Assembly: GCA_017476305.1 (NCBI GenBank)
Contig: JAFVAA010000510.1
Location: 1 to 8,115, forward strand
Direction: 5' to 3'
Length of the DNA stretch: 8,115 bases
Source of the DNA: Lachnospiraceae bacterium
GTDB taxonomy: Bacteria; Bacillota; Clostridia; Lachnospirales; Lachnospiraceae
Part shown: in pieces, positions 1-5,953 of the stretch
How the letters are laid out: every line of letters begins with the position of its first letter
How positions within the stretch are numbered: position 1 is the first letter of the stretch
Notes under the pieces: model-generated
What the model saw: the letters and a program-made list of their open reading frames with translations, nothing else
The model's database searches: none
What the model was told of the DNA's origin: nothing
Program-made: the position numbers and the translations under genes

Positions 1-431
1 AGACGAATTTTAACATGCCGAGACGTACTGCGGCGGGAACGGATTATAACCGGGTAAATCTTTTGATGGCTGTGATTGAGAAAAGGCTGGGACTTCGATT
101 AGGAGAGTGTGATGCCTATATCAATATCGCGGGCGGTATGCGGATTCATGAGCCGGCACTCGATTTGGCGATTGTGGCGGCGATTCTTTCCAGCTACCGG
201 AATATTGCTCTTTCAGAAGGCAGTATCTGCTTTGGAGAGGTGGGCTTAGTCGGAGAGGTCAGAGCAGTCAGCACGGCAGAGCAGCGGGTGCTGGAGGCGG
301 CAAAGCTAGGGTTTAAACGCTGCATTTTACCGGAAGTAAACAGAAAACAGTTAGCCATACCCAAAAGTAAGCTTAAGGGTATGGAGTTGATTGGAATAAA
401 TACAGTTCACGAATTATTGGGGGTGTTATGA
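1..431 (+). CDS. radA: DNA repair protein RadA (Sms), C-terminal part, cut by window start
   Basis: This is the 3' end of radA, a RecA-like ATPase that helps process recombination intermediates and branch migration in the cytoplasm. The reading frame is open from base 3, before the first visible ATG at 15, and reads TNFNMPRRTAAG, which fits the RadA stretch leading into the Lon-protease-like domain. Then follow DYNRVNLLMAVIEKR, a DAYINIAGG segment, EPALDLAIVAAILSS and GEVGLVGEVRAVS with EQRVLEAAKLGFKRCILP, all hallmarks of the RadA C-terminal domain. About 142 residues are visible. The family is about 455-460 residues long, so the zinc finger, Walker motifs and KNRFG motif lie outside the window. 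ATG 15 should not be taken as the start. The stop at 429-431 is one base before the next gene, which suggests co-transcription. Identification is strong; only the 5' part is unseen. Confidence 0.95.
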   Translation, partial: TNFNMPRRTAAGTDYNRVNLLMAVIEKRLGLRLGECDAYINIAGGMRIHEPALDLAIVAAILSSYRNIALSEGSICFGEVGLVGEVRAVSTAEQRVLEAAKLGFKRCILPEVNRKQLAIPKSKLKGMELIGINTVHELLGVL

Positions 432-432
432 C

Positions 433-774
433 ATGGAATTACAGGAAACAGAAAAGACCACAGAGCTTGTTTTGGAGCGTATGGATAATTCTCTGACTTC
501 TTTGGAGCAGATGTCGTTTGATTCGATCAATATCACGGATAAGTTAGTAAATGGAATCGATGAAATCAGAAAATGCATGTCTGAGATGAAAACGTGCGCA
601 GAATCTGACAGGGAATTTGTCGCAGAGATGATGGAAAAAATGCTGGGTGATCTTTTGGTGACTGCATTTGAAGTGAATAATATTTCGCATGAACTGGAGC
701 AGCAGGCGAGCTACCAGAGAGGGACGGTGGAAAATATTAAGCAGATCGTGGATTTCCTTTATGCGATGCAGTAG
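433..774 (+). CDS. Small helical (coiled-coil-like) protein of unknown function downstream of radA
   Basis: I do not recognise a named family. The 113-residue product has no signal peptide or membrane segment and should be cytoplasmic. It is acidic, low in Pro and Gly, and almost certainly mostly alpha-helical: residues about 1-50 and 75-113 show spaced hydrophobic positions (Leu, Ile, Met, Val) between Glu, Lys, Asp and Gln, as in coiled coils. The later part (AFEVNNISHELEQQ, then VENIKQIVDFLY) loosely recalls the helical hairpin of chemotaxis receptors, but it is too short to be one. Cysteines are at 48 and 55. The ATG at 433 lies one base after the radA stop, with a GGGGG stretch (419-423) 9 bases upstream inside radA, so translation is probably coupled. 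It is followed by the terminator at 811-855 and so is likely the last gene of the radA unit. Confidence 0.8.
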   Translation: MELQETEKTTELVLERMDNSLTSLEQMSFDSINITDKLVNGIDEIRKCMSEMKTCAESDREFVAEMMEKMLGDLLVTAFEVNNISHELEQQASYQRGTVENIKQIVDFLYAMQ

Positions 775-810
775 GTTTGAAAGAAAATAAGAAAGGATCG
801 CATTATTTAG

Positions 811-855
811 AAAATCAGTTTAAAATAAAGTGAACTTTATTTTAAACTGATTTTT
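811..855. terminator. Bidirectional intrinsic terminator, perfect 20-bp stem
   Basis: The arm 811-830 pairs perfectly with 835-854 around a TGAA loop (831-834). The arm starts with AAAA and ends with TTTT, so either strand gives a hairpin with a T-run. It lies between the convergent small-protein gene (ends 774) and the methyltransferase gene (minus strand, ends 866), so it probably stops transcription from both sides. The stem is AT-rich, and its strength comes from its length. Confidence 0.88.
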
Positions 856-865
856 GCGTGGAAGA

Positions 866-1270
866 TCAGAGCCTTTTCGGGGGCTTCGGTCCCAGGTACT
901 GATAAAGATAGGTCTTCATCATGCCACTATATATTTTTCTGTTTTTATCGGCCTTTTTCCCCAGATATTTTTCTGCATTTTCATAGGCAGTGATCAGGTA
1001 CATGCTCCAGCTGTCTAAATTTCTATAGGCTTCGCCAATCTGGCGGTAGAGGGTGGAGATTTCTCCGTCCGGCTCTAAGCGGCTCCCATATGGAGGATTC
1101 GTGATGATAAAGCCGTATTTTTTCCTGTGGCTTAAATCCTTCACTTCCCTTCTTTGAAAGTGAATCAGGTGATCGACATTTGCAAGCTTCGCATTTTCCA
1201 TGGATGCTTTGATGGCATCGGGGCTAATGTCATATCCCTGGATATCCATTTCCAAATCTTTTATTACCAT
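866..1270 (-). CDS. C-terminal fragment of the split RNA methyltransferase: NPPY catalytic half
   Basis: This 134-residue piece is in the same frame as the upstream fragment and opens at an ATG (1268-1270) that is codon 248 of the full frame. It contains GYDISPDAIKASMENAKLA, the acidic motif II strand and helix that contacts the SAM ribose; a YGFIITNPPYGSRL segment with the NPPY motif of N-methyltransferases (residues 58-61 here, 305-308 of the full frame); and the C-terminal strands ending LGPKPPKRL, as in intact homologues. A GGAGG sits 8 bases before the ATG, so the piece may be translated by reinitiation after the TAA 33 bases upstream. Without motif I it should not bind SAM alone. Whether it is really made cannot be told from sequence. 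Confidence 0.55.
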   Translation of the reverse strand: MVIKDLEMDIQGYDISPDAIKASMENAKLANVDHLIHFQRREVKDLSHRKKYGFIITNPPYGSRLEPDGEISTLYRQIGEAYRNLDSWSMYLITAYENAEKYLGKKADKNRKIYSGMMKTYLYQYLGPKPPKRL

Positions 1271-1278
1271 ATCCTCTG

Positions 1279-1283
1279 CCTCC
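1279..1283 (-). promoter_or_regulatory. Internal ribosome-site-like GGAGG before the C-terminal methyltransferase fragment
   Basis: On the minus strand GGAGG lies 8 bases before the ATG at 1268-1270, an optimal spacing. It falls within the codons for the linker residues Thr-Glu-Ala, so it may be an accident of those codons and not a selected site. Confidence 0.4.
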
Positions 1284-1303
1284 GTGATGGCATCATACCA
1301 CTC

Positions 1304-2011
1304 TTATTTCGGAATCAGATGTGTCCAATCTTCAGCAGTAAATTCACGGTTCATGCCCGGGGCGATGTTTGCGCCGATCATGGCTGCTTCAATCGGAAAG
1401 GTGCCGCTTCCGCAAAAGGGATCGACTAAAATCCTGTCTTTTTTCCAGGGAGTAAAAAGAATCATGGCTGCCGCCAGAGTCTCTGTGATAGGTGCCTTTA
1501 CCGTAGCCGGACGATATCCCCGTTTGTGGAGGGATGCACCGGAGGTATCGAGGCATACCGTCACTTCATCCTTCATCAGAGTGACACGGACAGGGAAAGA
1601 AGCACCGTCCTCCGGAAAGTGTTCGATATGATATTTTTGTTTCATGCGGTCCACCATCGCTTTTTTCATGATGGACTGGATATCGGATGGACTGAAAAGT
1701 CTGCTTTTGATCGAGGTGGCTTTCGTCACCCAGAATCTGCCATTCTGTGGGATGAAATCTTCCCATGGAAGAGCCTTTGTTTTTTCAAAAAGTTCATCAA
1801 AGGTAGTTGCCTTAAAACTGCCGACTTTTAGTAAGATCCGCTCCGTAGTGCGCAGAAAGACATTGGCACGGCAGACTGCTTCTGCGTCTCCGATAAATGT
1901 GATTTTTCCGTCTTCTGTTTTTTCTGTTTCATAGCCTAAATCTATGATTTCCCTTTTTAAAACTGCCTCCATGCCAAAGTGGCAGGGTGCAATGAGTTCC
2001 CATTTTTCCAT
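1304..2011 (-). CDS. N-terminal fragment of the split RNA methyltransferase: THUMP domain plus SAM motif I
   Basis: This 235-residue piece starts at an ATG preceded by GGAG (plus-strand 2019-2022) with good spacing, so the start is well supported. Residues about 1-50 match the ferredoxin-like N-terminal segment (IAPCHFGMEAVLKREI), and about 50-165 the THUMP RNA-binding domain, ending with a LDTSGASLHKRGYR segment that is typical of the family. The fold then enters the methyltransferase core: APITETLAAAMI at 173-184 and DPFCGSGTFPIEAAMIG at 197-213, the SAM-binding motif I loop and following helix. It ends HLIPK at the premature TAA. By itself it can bind RNA through THUMP in principle, but it lacks the NPPY catalytic motif and most of the Rossmann sheet, so activity alone is not expected. 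Confidence 0.75.
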   Translation of the reverse strand: MEKWELIAPCHFGMEAVLKREIIDLGYETEKTEDGKITFIGDAEAVCRANVFLRTTERILLKVGSFKATTFDELFEKTKALPWEDFIPQNGRFWVTKATSIKSRLFSPSDIQSIMKKAMVDRMKQKYHIEHFPEDGASFPVRVTLMKDEVTVCLDTSGASLHKRGYRPATVKAPITETLAAAMILFTPWKKDRILVDPFCGSGTFPIEAAMIGANIAPGMNREFTAEDWTHLIPK

Positions 2012-2155
2012 GTGTATTCTCCATTTCCATTGTTTTTTTAGACACTTTTATAGCGCAGTAGTGAAATTGATTCCGTTATTGTATATAAAATTATTTCGGA
2101 GGTTCCATACTGCGATTTATACAAATGAAAAATAATCCATTTCATTGACGAAGTA

Positions 2156-2184
2156 ATACTATCATACTTTCAGAGGAAACGCAA
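2156..2184 (-). promoter_or_regulatory. Candidate promoter for the methyltransferase gene
   Basis: On the minus strand TTGCGT (2179-2184) is followed after 17 bases by TAGTAT (2156-2161), with a TG one base upstream of the -10, the extended -10 form. It would give a 5' leader of roughly 140 bases before the ATG at 2011. Both hexamers are imperfect, so this is a candidate only. Confidence 0.35.
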
Positions 2185-2333
2185 TAAATGGAACGCCGTG
2201 GAAAAAATAAAAAATAAAAAAATAGAAAAAAAGTTAAACCATTCCTGATTTTCAATCGTCTATATAACGGAAAGAAATTACAGATGATTCCATGTAGTTT
2301 TTTTTCTTTTCCAAAATATGAAAGATGAAAGAT

Positions 2334-2338
2334 GGAGG
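2334..2338 (+). promoter_or_regulatory. Ribosome binding site of the repeat-protein gene
   Basis: GGAGG lies 9 bases before the ATG at 2348. A closer ATG at 2341 is out of frame and only 2 bases from the site, so 2348 is the start. The motif AAAGATG occurs three times around the site (within about 2320-2350), for no known reason. Confidence 0.8.
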
Positions 2339-2347
2339 TAATGAAAG

Positions 2348-3982
2348 ATGCAAAGAAAACAAATGAAGCAAATGAAACAAAGGATGATTATTGCCATTCT
2401 GGTATTCAGCCTGATGCTTTTTGGAGGCTGGCATGCCGGAAAGGTCAGTAGTGCAGCGAAAAAGGTGGCGTTAAGTACCAAGAGTCTTACGGTGCTTGCG
2501 AAAACAAAAGCAATACTGGAGCTGAAGAACAATAAGAAAAAAGTAACCTGGTCGGTCATATCCGGAAAAGATAAAGTGAAATTAAGCCAAAAAAAGAAAA
2601 CAAGTGTCGTGATTGAGGGGAAGAAAAAGGGAACGGCAAAGGTGCAGGCAAAAGTGGGGAAGAAAAAATATGTCTGCAAAGTCAAAGTAAAAGCAAATGA
2701 TCCGGTGATTGATTTTAAAGATGATGGTGTACAGCATGATGCCACTGAGGAGGCTGCGGTACAGAAGATTTTAAAAGATTTAAAAGGAAAAGACAGGGAG
2801 GGACTTTATAGCTGGATTACAGGAAACTGGAAGGAAGGGCATCTGGAGGAATTATATATTGGCTACTATAATTTTCCCGGAATCTTGGATCTTCGCGCAT
2901 TTTCCAAATTAAGTACATTGAATTTCGAGTGCTCATGGAAACTGTCCTCTTTGGATCTGAGCCAAAATACAGAACTAAAATCGCTTAGTCTGTATACGGA
3001 TACATTGAAGGCATTAGATTTGAGTCAAAATACGGAATTGACCACAGTTGATCTTCGTGTACAGGATTTAACATCTGTAGATTTCAGTCATAATGAGAAG
3101 TTAGAGGAGTTATTGCTTTCAGGTACGAATCTGACGACGGTAGACCTTAGTAAAAATACAGCTTTAACCAGTTTGAATTGTTTCGATAACCAGCTCAGTT
3201 CACTTGATATTAGTAAATGTACAGCTTTAACCAGTTTGGATTGTTCCGGTAATCAGCTCAGTTCACTTGATATCAGTAAATGTACTGCCTTAACCAGTCT
3301 GAGTTGTACCAATAGTCAGCTTAGTTCGCTTGATGTCAGTAAATGTACTGCTTTAACCAATCTGGATTGTTCCGGTAACAAATTGACAGCATTGGATGTA
3401 AGCAGCTGTAAAGCACTGGAGTCGCTTAGCTGCGGGGAGAATCAGATAGCAGCATTAGATGTGAGTGGATGTACTTCTTTAGAAGCGTTGTCCTGTAATG
3501 ATAATCAGATGAAAACGTTGTCTGTGAGAGGAATGGGAACATTGGAATATATTTATTGTGATAATAATCAGTTGACAGCATTGGATTTGAGCGGTTGTAC
3601 TGCACTGGATTCTCTTTCTTTTTCTGAGAATCCGCTGACGACGTTAAATGTGAGCGGATGTACGGCATTAACATATTTGTATCTGGATTCTGAAGGTAAG
3701 GTTGCGACATTGAATGCGAGCGGATGTACGGCAATGGAATCTTTAGATGTCAGTGGGAGGGAGTTGACCACGCTGGATGTGAGTGGCTGTACCAGTTTGG
3801 AATCTTTGGATTGCAGTATCAATAAGCTGACGACACTCAATGTGAGTGGATGTGCGGCACTTACATCTTTGGATTGCAGCTCTAATAACTTAAAGACACT
3901 GGATCTGACGGACTGTAAAGCTTTGACGGATTTGGAATATGATGAAGATGCTGTGAAAGTGGTCGGTTGGAAAAACGCATAA
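2348..3982 (+). CDS. Secreted Ig-like (Big_2-like) and cysteine-ladder leucine-rich repeat protein
   Basis: This 544-residue protein is exported. Residues 1-13 are basic, 14-27 hydrophobic (IIAILVFSLMLFGG), and signal peptidase would likely cut near the SSAA at 34-37. Residues about 38-117 form a lysine-rich Big_2-like Ig domain (VALSTKSLTVLAKTKAILEL, KVTWSV, KGTAKVQAKVGKKKYVCKV). A cap segment (118-185) leads into about sixteen 21-residue leucine-rich repeats (186-521) of the type CTALTSLDCSGNQLSSLDIS, then a C-cap (522-544). The repeats resemble those of internalin J, known for a cysteine ladder, but here two columns of Cys occur. One repeat (437-458) has 22 residues. There is no LPXTG motif, C-terminal membrane helix or other anchor, so it is either released or held by charge. 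It stands as its own unit with a ribosome site (2334) and a terminator (4013). Binding to host or microbial surfaces is the usual inference for such proteins; the ligand is unknown. Confidence 0.88.
   Translation: MQRKQMKQMKQRMIIAILVFSLMLFGGWHAGKVSSAAKKVALSTKSLTVLAKTKAILELKNNKKKVTWSVISGKDKVKLSQKKKTSVVIEGKKKGTAKVQAKVGKKKYVCKVKVKANDPVIDFKDDGVQHDATEEAAVQKILKDLKGKDREGLYSWITGNWKEGHLEELYIGYYNFPGILDLRAFSKLSTLNFECSWKLSSLDLSQNTELKSLSLYTDTLKALDLSQNTELTTVDLRVQDLTSVDFSHNEKLEELLLSGTNLTTVDLSKNTALTSLNCFDNQLSSLDISKCTALTSLDCSGNQLSSLDISKCTALTSLSCTNSQLSSLDVSKCTALTNLDCSGNKLTALDVSSCKALESLSCGENQIAALDVSGCTSLEALSCNDNQMKTLSVRGMGTLEYIYCDNNQLTALDLSGCTALDSLSFSENPLTTLNVSGCTALTYLYLDSEGKVATLNASGCTAMESLDVSGRELTTLDVSGCTSLESLDCSINKLTTLNVSGCAALTSLDCSSNNLKTLDLTDCKALTDLEYDEDAVKVVGWKNA
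2963..3910 (+). repeat. Tandem 63-bp coding repeats (21-residue leucine-rich repeats)
   Basis: Fifteen consecutive units, residues 206-521, repeat with a 63-bp period; one at residues 437-458 is 66 bp. Consensus from the middle units is Lys/Gly-Cys-Thr-Ala-Leu-Thr-Ser-Leu-Asp-Cys-Ser-x-Asn-x-Leu-x-x-Leu-Asp-Val-Ser. The first units (206-268) lack cysteine and are more diverged, the units at 3152-3403 are close at the DNA level, and the later ones share a Val-Ser-Gly-Cys-Thr junction. This points to growth by unit duplication. Confidence 0.9.
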
Positions 3983-4012
3983 AGTGTTTCAGAAAAATAT
4001 GAATTTAGGGAG

Positions 4013-4039
4013 AAAACCTGTCGATTGACAGGTTTTTTT
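4013..4039 (+). terminator. Intrinsic terminator of the repeat-protein gene
   Basis: AAAACCTGTC (4013-4022) pairs with GACAGGTTTT (4027-4036) around a GATT loop, and T continues to 4039. It starts 30 bases after the stop codon at 3980-3982. Confidence 0.93.
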
Positions 4040-4078
4040 CGTGGTGCTTCTGTGTTAAACAGAGGTGTATCAGGTCGC

Positions 4079-4090
4079 AAATGCGCATTT
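4079..4090. promoter_or_regulatory. Perfect 12-bp palindrome upstream of the exporter genes, possible operator
   Basis: AAATGCGCATTT is its own reverse complement and is flanked by GTC (4074-4076) and GAC (4092-4094), which extends the dyad. It lies about 70 bases before the -10 of the exporter promoter and touches a TTGACT (4090-4095). The position would suit an activator or a repressor of an upstream promoter, but no regulator gene is in the window. Confidence 0.35.
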
Positions 4091-4154
4091 TGACTGTGAA
4101 TAGTAACGAAATACTTCTTATGAGAGAAAATAAAAGAGGTTTTATTTGGAAAGA

Positions 4155-4165
4155 TATGGTATACT
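4155..4165 (+). promoter_or_regulatory. Extended -10 promoter of the exporter operon
   Basis: TATGGTATACT contains the -10 hexamer TATACT (4160-4165) with TG one base upstream (4157-4158). No good -35 occurs 16-18 bases upstream, as expected for an extended -10 promoter. Six G (4167-4172) follow directly in the discriminator, and transcription would start near 4172-4173, leaving a leader of about 26 bases. Confidence 0.6.
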
Positions 4166-4187
4166 AGGGGGGATGACAGGAAAGGAC

Positions 4188-4192
4188 GGGAG
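4188..4192 (+). promoter_or_regulatory. Ribosome binding site deciding the GTG start of the first exporter gene
   Basis: GGGAG lies 6 bases before the GTG at 4199. No in-frame ATG near here has such a site, and the frame gives the expected N-terminus of an ABC exporter subunit, so GTG is the likely start. Confidence 0.7.
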
Positions 4193-4198
4193 AGAACG

Positions 4199-5953
4199 GT
4201 GAAGGATTTACTGCAATATTTAAGGGATTATAAAAAGGAATGTGTACTTGGACCTTTTTTTAAGCTGCTGGAGGCGGTTTTTGACCTGATCGTGCCGGCG
4301 GTGACAGCAGCAATCATAGATAAAGGAATTGCGAACCGGGATGAAAAGATGATTTTAGGCTATGGAGGTATTTTGCTCCTTTTGGCGGCGGTGGGACTTA
4401 TCTGCTCTATTACGGCACAGTACTTTGCGGCAAAGGCGGCGACAGGATTTGCGGCGAAGCTTCGCTATGCTCTTTTCCGGCATGTGGAATCTCTTTCCTT
4501 TACGGAGATGGACGAGGTGGGAACCTCTACGCTGATCACCCGCATGACGAGTGACGTGAACCAGCTGCAATCCGGGGTGAATATGGCACTTCGGCTTTTT
4601 CTGCGCTCCCCCTTCATTGTGCTGGGTGCCATGATAATGGCGTTTACGTATGATGTCCGGATTGCATTCATTTTTGTCGTGGCAATTATTTTATTATCCG
4701 TTGTGATTTTTGGGATTATGGCAATCTGTACTCCGCTTTATAAAAAGGTACAGGGAATTTTAGATCAGGTGCTGCAGAGTACCAGGGAGAATCTGACGGG
4801 AGTGCGGGTGATTCGTGCATTTCGCAGGGAGGATGAGGAGGAAGAAGAATATCAGGAGAAAACAGGGCTTCTGATGGGGGCACAGATTTTCGTCGGAAGG
4901 ATTTCGGCACTTACGAATACACTTACTTATGTAATTGTAAACGGAGCTCTCGTTCTTCTTTTGTGGCGCGGAGGACTCCGGATTCAGGCGGGTTCGCTCT
5001 ATCAGGGACAGATCGTGGCACTGGTCAATTATTTGTCTCAGATTTTAGTAGAGCTTGTGAAGTTAGCAAATACGATTGTGCTGACAAACAAATCCCTGGC
5101 GAGTGCAGAGCGGATTGTGGGAGTTTTTGAAATGCGTTCCTCCCTGGAGGAGGCTGCCGGAGAAAACTTTTTGGAGAAAAATATTTCTGAACAGAAAATC
5201 AGAGTGGTGTTTGACCATGCTTCCTTGTGCTATAAGGGAGCTTTAGAAGCATCCGTCAGAAATGTCAATCTGGTCGTAAAAAAAGGGGAAACCATTGGAA
5301 TCATAGGGGGGACCGGTTCGGGAAAAACTTCTCTGGTTTCTTTGATACCGAGATTTTATGATGCGACCGAAGGAAAAGTACTCGTGGATGGCGTGGATGT
5401 AAGGGAGCAGTCTGTAGAGGGGCTGCGGAGAAAAATCGGAATCGTCATGCAGAAGGCAGTTCTTTTTAAAGGAACCATCAGGGAAAATCTTTTATGGGGA
5501 AATGAAAATGCGACAGAAGAAGAGCTTATCGAAGCATTAAAGATTTCGCAGGCATGGGAATTTGTGGAGAAAAAAGAAAAAGGACTCGACAGCTTTGTAG
5601 AGCAGGGCGGCAGAAACCTTTCCGGCGGGCAGAGGCAGAGGCTTAGTATCGCCAGAGCTCTGGTCAGAAAACCGGAAATCCTGATTTTTGATGACAGCAC
5701 TTCAGCACTGGATTATGCGACGGATGCGAAGCTAAGGAGAGGGTTAAAACATCTTTCCTATCGCCCGGTCATTTTTATGGTGTCACAGCGTACCTCCTCC
5801 ATTCGTCACGCAGACCAGATTCTGGTTCTGGAGGATGGAAGGGTGTTGGATATCGGGACACATGAGGAGCTTTTGGCTCGTTCGAAGGAATATCAGGAAA
5901 TTCATGAATCGCAGTTTAAAAATGTGGGAGAGGAGGAAAAAAAGCATGCATAA
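4199..5953 (+). CDS. Heterodimeric ABC exporter subunit with degenerate ATP site (TM287/BmrC/LmrC-like)
   Basis: This 584-residue half-transporter joins a six-helix membrane domain (about residues 15-310; hydrophobic stretches near 20-40, 54-75, 135-178, 240-256 and 272-295) to an ATPase domain (about 335-575). Visible motifs are Walker A GGTGSGKT (370-377), Q-loop Gln418, signature LSGGQ (474-478), Walker B ILIFDD (494-499) and D-loop SALD (502-505). The catalytic Glu after Walker B is Asp499 and the switch His is Gln530 (VSQRTSS). In heterodimeric exporters these changes mark the subunit that holds the slow, non-hydrolysing site. It starts at GTG and overlaps the partner gene by 8 bases, as expected for two parts of one complex in the cell membrane. 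Substrate is unknown; relatives export drugs, peptides or lipids. Confidence 0.93.
   Translation: MKDLLQYLRDYKKECVLGPFFKLLEAVFDLIVPAVTAAIIDKGIANRDEKMILGYGGILLLLAAVGLICSITAQYFAAKAATGFAAKLRYALFRHVESLSFTEMDEVGTSTLITRMTSDVNQLQSGVNMALRLFLRSPFIVLGAMIMAFTYDVRIAFIFVVAIILLSVVIFGIMAICTPLYKKVQGILDQVLQSTRENLTGVRVIRAFRREDEEEEEYQEKTGLLMGAQIFVGRISALTNTLTYVIVNGALVLLLWRGGLRIQAGSLYQGQIVALVNYLSQILVELVKLANTIVLTNKSLASAERIVGVFEMRSSLEEAAGENFLEKNISEQKIRVVFDHASLCYKGALEASVRNVNLVVKKGETIGIIGGTGSGKTSLVSLIPRFYDATEGKVLVDGVDVREQSVEGLRRKIGIVMQKAVLFKGTIRENLLWGNENATEEELIEALKISQAWEFVEKKEKGLDSFVEQGGRNLSGGQRQRLSIARALVRKPEILIFDDSTSALDYATDAKLRRGLKHLSYRPVIFMVSQRTSSIRHADQILVLEDGRVLDIGTHEELLARSKEYQEIHESQFKNVGEEEKKHA
5932..5936 (+). 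promoter_or_regulatory. Ribosome binding site deciding the start of the second exporter gene
   Basis: GGAGG inside the end of the first exporter gene lies 9 bases before the ATG at 5946. The frame is open further upstream to an ATG at 5835, but that start has no such site and would add 37 residues unlike the family. Confidence 0.8.

Larger units (their letters stand above)
866..2011 (-). pseudogene. THUMP-domain class I SAM-dependent RNA methyltransferase (RlmL/YpsC type), interrupted by an in-frame stop
   Basis: Read as one frame from the ATG at 2009-2011 to the TGA at 866-868, this encodes 381 codons with a TAA at codon 236 (plus-strand 1304-1306). The length fits the B. subtilis YpsC class (about 385 residues), whose members are THUMP methyltransferases related to the m2G methyltransferase half of RlmL; the target base here is not known. 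Codons 237-247, between the stop and the next ATG, read EWYDAITEAED, which fits the family's linker, so coding continuity is intact and only one codon is wrong. A change from AAA or GAA to TAA would explain it. The stop separates SAM motif I (DPFCGSG, 197-203) from the NPPY catalytic motif (305-308). It could be a recent nonsense mutation, a sequencing error, or a functional split. The promoter side is a 336-bp divergent gap; the 3' side is the shared terminator at 811-855. Confidence 0.8.
2012..2347. other. Divergent intergenic region with A-tracts; no gene seen
   Basis: This 336-bp gap separates the start codons of the methyltransferase gene (minus) and the repeat-protein gene (plus). It is very AT-rich. 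Four A-runs occur at 2202-2207, 2209-2214, 2216-2222 and 2226-2232, which could bend DNA or act as an UP element. For the plus strand the best promoter match I see is GTGAAA (2061-2066), 17 bases, TATAAA (2084-2089); a second -10-like TATAAC lies at 2263-2268 without a good -35. An imperfect hairpin pairs 2269-2281 with 2294-2306 and has eight T in its right arm. I see no convincing small gene, tRNA or riboswitch. Confidence 0.5.

Noticed and set aside
433..774. Chemotaxis receptor fragment
   Set aside because: The helical similarity is general; the receptor's conserved hairpin tip and membrane segments are absent and the gene has its own start, stop and ribosome site.
1271..1303. Frameshift between the two methyltransferase pieces
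   Set aside because: Both pieces are in the same frame and the linker codons read through; the only fault is a TAA.
2145..2173. TTGACG at 2145-2150 as a -35 for the repeat-protein gene
   Set aside because: No acceptable -10 lies 16-18 bases downstream; the best AT-rich match is only 12-14 bases away.
2278..2745. Minus-strand frame of 155 residues rich in Phe and Ser
   Set aside because: It is the complement of the lysine-rich Ig-like domain, which explains the Phe-rich composition; it is not a membrane protein gene.
2963..3910. Regular short repeats as a CRISPR array
   Set aside because: The 63-bp units are coding, diverged, contiguous without unique spacers, and keep a leucine-rich repeat pattern.
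4046..4066. Short hairpin just after the terminator of the repeat-protein gene
   Set aside because: The stem is about 7 bp with a wobble pair and no T-run, so it cannot be told from chance.
3568..4080. Antisense reading frame of 170 residues opposite the repeat protein
   Set aside because: It runs through the repeat array and the terminator, has the composition of reversed repeats, and has no recognisable domain or ribosome site.
5835..5945. Longer N-terminus for the second exporter subunit, starting at the ATG at 5835
   Set aside because: It would overlap the first subunit by 119 bases, add 37 residues unlike the family, and lacks the ribosome site that precedes the ATG at 5946.
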